NCBI GenBank assembly: GCA_021811085.1
Contig: JAJZPQ010000014.1
Span: 1-64,000 of the forward strand
Direction: 5' to 3'
Length of the DNA stretch: 64,000 bases
Source: Pseudomonadota bacterium
GTDB lineage: Bacteria; Pseudomonadota; Gammaproteobacteria; Burkholderiales; SG8-39
The position numbers were made by a program, and so were the translations under genes. Position 1 is the stretch's first letter; each line of letters starts with the position of its first letter. This document shows, piece by piece, positions 62,554-64,000 of this stretch. The notes under the pieces were generated by a model. It was given only the letters and a program-made list of their open reading frames with translations. It searched no databases and was not told the DNA's origin.

Positions 62554-64000
62554 AAATTCGCAAGGAATTATGGTTCGGCTTCACCCTGGTCGCGCTGATC
62601 CTGCTCCCGATCCTGGTGCTGATGCCCTGGGGGCATATGACCAACGGCCACTTGGGACTGCTGATGCTGGCGCTGATCGTGGTTGGCATCATGATGGGCT
62701 TCCCTACCGCTTTCACGCTCATGGGCATGGGCGTGTTCTTCGGCTGGCTGGCCTACCGCAGCGTGAATCCGGCGCTGGCGCAGACGCAGATCCTCGACCT
62801 GATGGTGCAGCGTGCGCATTACGTGATGTCGAACGACGTGCTGATCGCGGTGCCGCTGTTCGTGTTCATGGGCTACCTGGTCGAGCGCGCGGCGCTGATC
62901 GACCGCCTGTTCAAGGCCCTGCATCTGGCGATGGCGCGCGTGCCGGGCTCGCTCGCGGTGGCGACTATCGTCACTTGCGCGATTTTCGCCACGGCGACCG
63001 GCATCATCGGCGCGGTAGTGACGCTGATGGGCCTGCTCGCGTTCCCGGCGATGATCAAAGCCGGCTACAACGTCAAGGTCGGAGCCGGCGCAATCACCGC
63101 CGGCGGCACGCTCGGCATCCTGATTCCGCCGTCGGTGCTGCTGATCCTCTATGGCGCGACCGCCGGCGTGTCGGTGGTGCAGCTCTACGCCGGAGCGTTC
63201 TTTCCCGGCATCATGCTCGCCGGACTGTATGTCGGCTATATTATCGTGCTGGCGCTGTGGAAGCCATCGCTGATGCCGCCGCTGCCCGAGAGCGAACGAC
63301 GGGTGAACCTGCCGGCTTTGGCGCAGTCGCTGGCCAAGCAGGGCAGAAACGCACTGGTCGGGCTGTCGCGTGCGCTCGGCTCTGAGACGGGGGCGGCGAA
63401 GCGCACCGCGCTGGGGCAGCTGATCGTTACGCTGCTGCCGCTGCTGTTCCTGGCCGCGGTGCTCACGGTCACCTACAGGGTATCGACTACGCCCGAGGTC
63501 GTCGATACCACCGGCCTGGTCGAGGCCGGCAGCGTCGACACGACCAACGCGGTCGAGGAGGAATCGAGCGGACTCAGCACCCCTCCGGGTTCTGACGAGG
63601 GTGGGGCCGGCTTGCAGGAACCGCCGTCGGAGGAGCCCAAGGCCGAGGTCGCGCCGCAGGAGCAAAAGCCGGCCGTTGCCGCTGCACCCGCGGCAGCCGA
63701 GGCGCCGGCCGCTGCACCCGTCGCCGCGCAAGCGCCGGCCACCGCGCCGGATCGTTTGCCGGCGCCCCTATGGTTCTGGGTCATGCTGGGCCTGTGCGCC
63801 GCCGGGCTCGCGATTTTGTATATGTTCTGGAACTGGGAGCGGCTCGAAGTATTCAAGATGCTGCTCTCCTCGTTCTTTCCGCTGGCGTTGCTGATTCTCG
63901 CGGTGCTGGGTTCGATCGTGTTCGGCCTCGCCACGCCGACCGAAGCGGCGGCGGTCGGCGCTTTGGGCGGGGCGCTGCTCGCGGCGGTGTATCGCTTCAT
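62550..64000 (+). CDS. TRAP transporter large permease subunit (DctM), extended; 3' end outside window
   Basis: At least 483 residues and not complete. The DctM core is present: VGIMMGFPTAFTLMGMG, a conserved GILIPPSVLLILYG near residue 190, and ATPTEAAAVGALGG near 461. In usual DctM proteins the last two lie about 85 residues apart; here the gap is about 270. The extra segment holds a cytoplasm-like linker (about 250-295), one helix (LLPLLFLAAVLTV), about 90 residues rich in Glu, Pro and Ala (313-405), and another helix (PLWFWVMLGLCAAGLAILY). Reading frame is open through it, so it is not a frameshift. Confidence 0.9.
   Translation, partial: MKIRKELWFGFTLVALILLPILVLMPWGHMTNGHLGLLMLALIVVGIMMGFPTAFTLMGMGVFFGWLAYRSVNPALAQTQILDLMVQRAHYVMSNDVLIAVPLFVFMGYLVERAALIDRLFKALHLAMARVPGSLAVATIVTCAIFATATGIIGAVVTLMGLLAFPAMIKAGYNVKVGAGAITAGGTLGILIPPSVLLILYGATAGVSVVQLYAGAFFPGIMLAGLYVGYIIVLALWKPSLMPPLPESERRVNLPALAQSLAKQGRNALVGLSRALGSETGAAKRTALGQLIVTLLPLLFLAAVLTVTYRVSTTPEVVDTTGLVEAGSVDTTNAVEEESSGLSTPPGSDEGGAGLQEPPSEEPKAEVAPQEQKPAVAAAPAAAEAPAAAPVAAQAPATAPDRLPAPLWFWVMLGLCAAGLAILYMFWNWERLEVFKMLLSSFFPLALLILAVLGSIVFGLATPTEAAAVGALGGALLAAVYRF

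Overview
The window is high-GC proteobacterial chromosome. It looks betaproteobacterial, probably Burkholderiales or a close relative. The evidence is a complete tripartite tricarboxylate transporter with a Bug-type binding protein, a ribBX-type riboflavin gene followed by ribH-nusB-thiL-pgpA, GlcDEF, a fused-type PntA, and two near-identical LexA boxes of the CTGT-N8-ACAG class. I see no rRNA, tRNA, insertion sequence, prophage or CRISPR array. Most of it reads as ordinary core and transport genome, with regulatory detail in the gaps.

Layout. 1-3.4 kb (minus): peptide/oligopeptide ABC importer (binding protein and two permeases, the last cut by the window edge). 3.6-8.1 kb (plus): cofD, a DUF2520 Rossmann protein, fadD, and a Tat-exported FecR-domain protein. 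8.3-12.3 kb: ribBX-ribH-nusB-thiL-pgpA-pncC, facing a small K+-channel-like membrane protein. 12.8-15.3 kb: an AmmeMemoRadiSam system (MEMO-AMMECR1 fusion plus radical SAM enzyme) behind its own sigma70-type promoter. 15.4-21.8 kb: lexA, recA, recX, a ferritin-like/VIT1 iron transporter, alaS and a YdhR-like gene, with LexA boxes in front of lexA and recA. 21.9-23.2 kb: an aromatic-rich leader peptide, an antiterminator/terminator pair and aroG, which is a textbook transcription attenuator. 23.2-27.1 kb: a TSUP permease, an overlapping GT-C glycosyltransferase/UbiA prenyltransferase pair, and a lone cNMP-binding protein. 27.2-30.4 kb: tctB-tctA-tctC. 30.4-31 kb (minus): cobalamin adenosyltransferase.

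31.1-35.7 kb is a signalling operon: a membrane PAS histidine kinase, a single-domain receiver, and a receiver-adenylate cyclase-Ser/Thr kinase fusion in one chain. A small minus-strand membrane-protein gene follows, with its own terminator hairpin, divergent from a LysR gene and amidase. 38.5-44.8 kb holds ClC, SDR, a GDSL lipoprotein, a TSUP/TIGR02186 pair and a SulP transporter. 45-48.8 kb is glcDEF. 49-49.7 kb is a higBA toxin-antitoxin pair. 49.9-53.2 kb is an ABC exporter translationally coupled to a fused betaine-type binding protein/permease that lacks a local ATPase. 53.2-57.9 kb is pntAB behind an apparently class II FNR promoter, then an NhaD-like carrier. 58-64 kb has an L-lactate permease and a TRAP transporter (SBP, DctQ and an unusually long DctM cut by the window edge).

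The strongest points for follow-up are the aroG attenuator, the receiver-cyclase-kinase fusion, the FNR site at -41.5 of pntAB, the AmmeMemoRadiSam pair, the short minus-strand gene at 35.9 kb, and the inserted segment in DctM. Starts given here were often moved inward from the longest possible reading frame, on the basis of ribosome-binding sites and family N-termini. Functions come from reading the sequences against remembered families. No database search was run.
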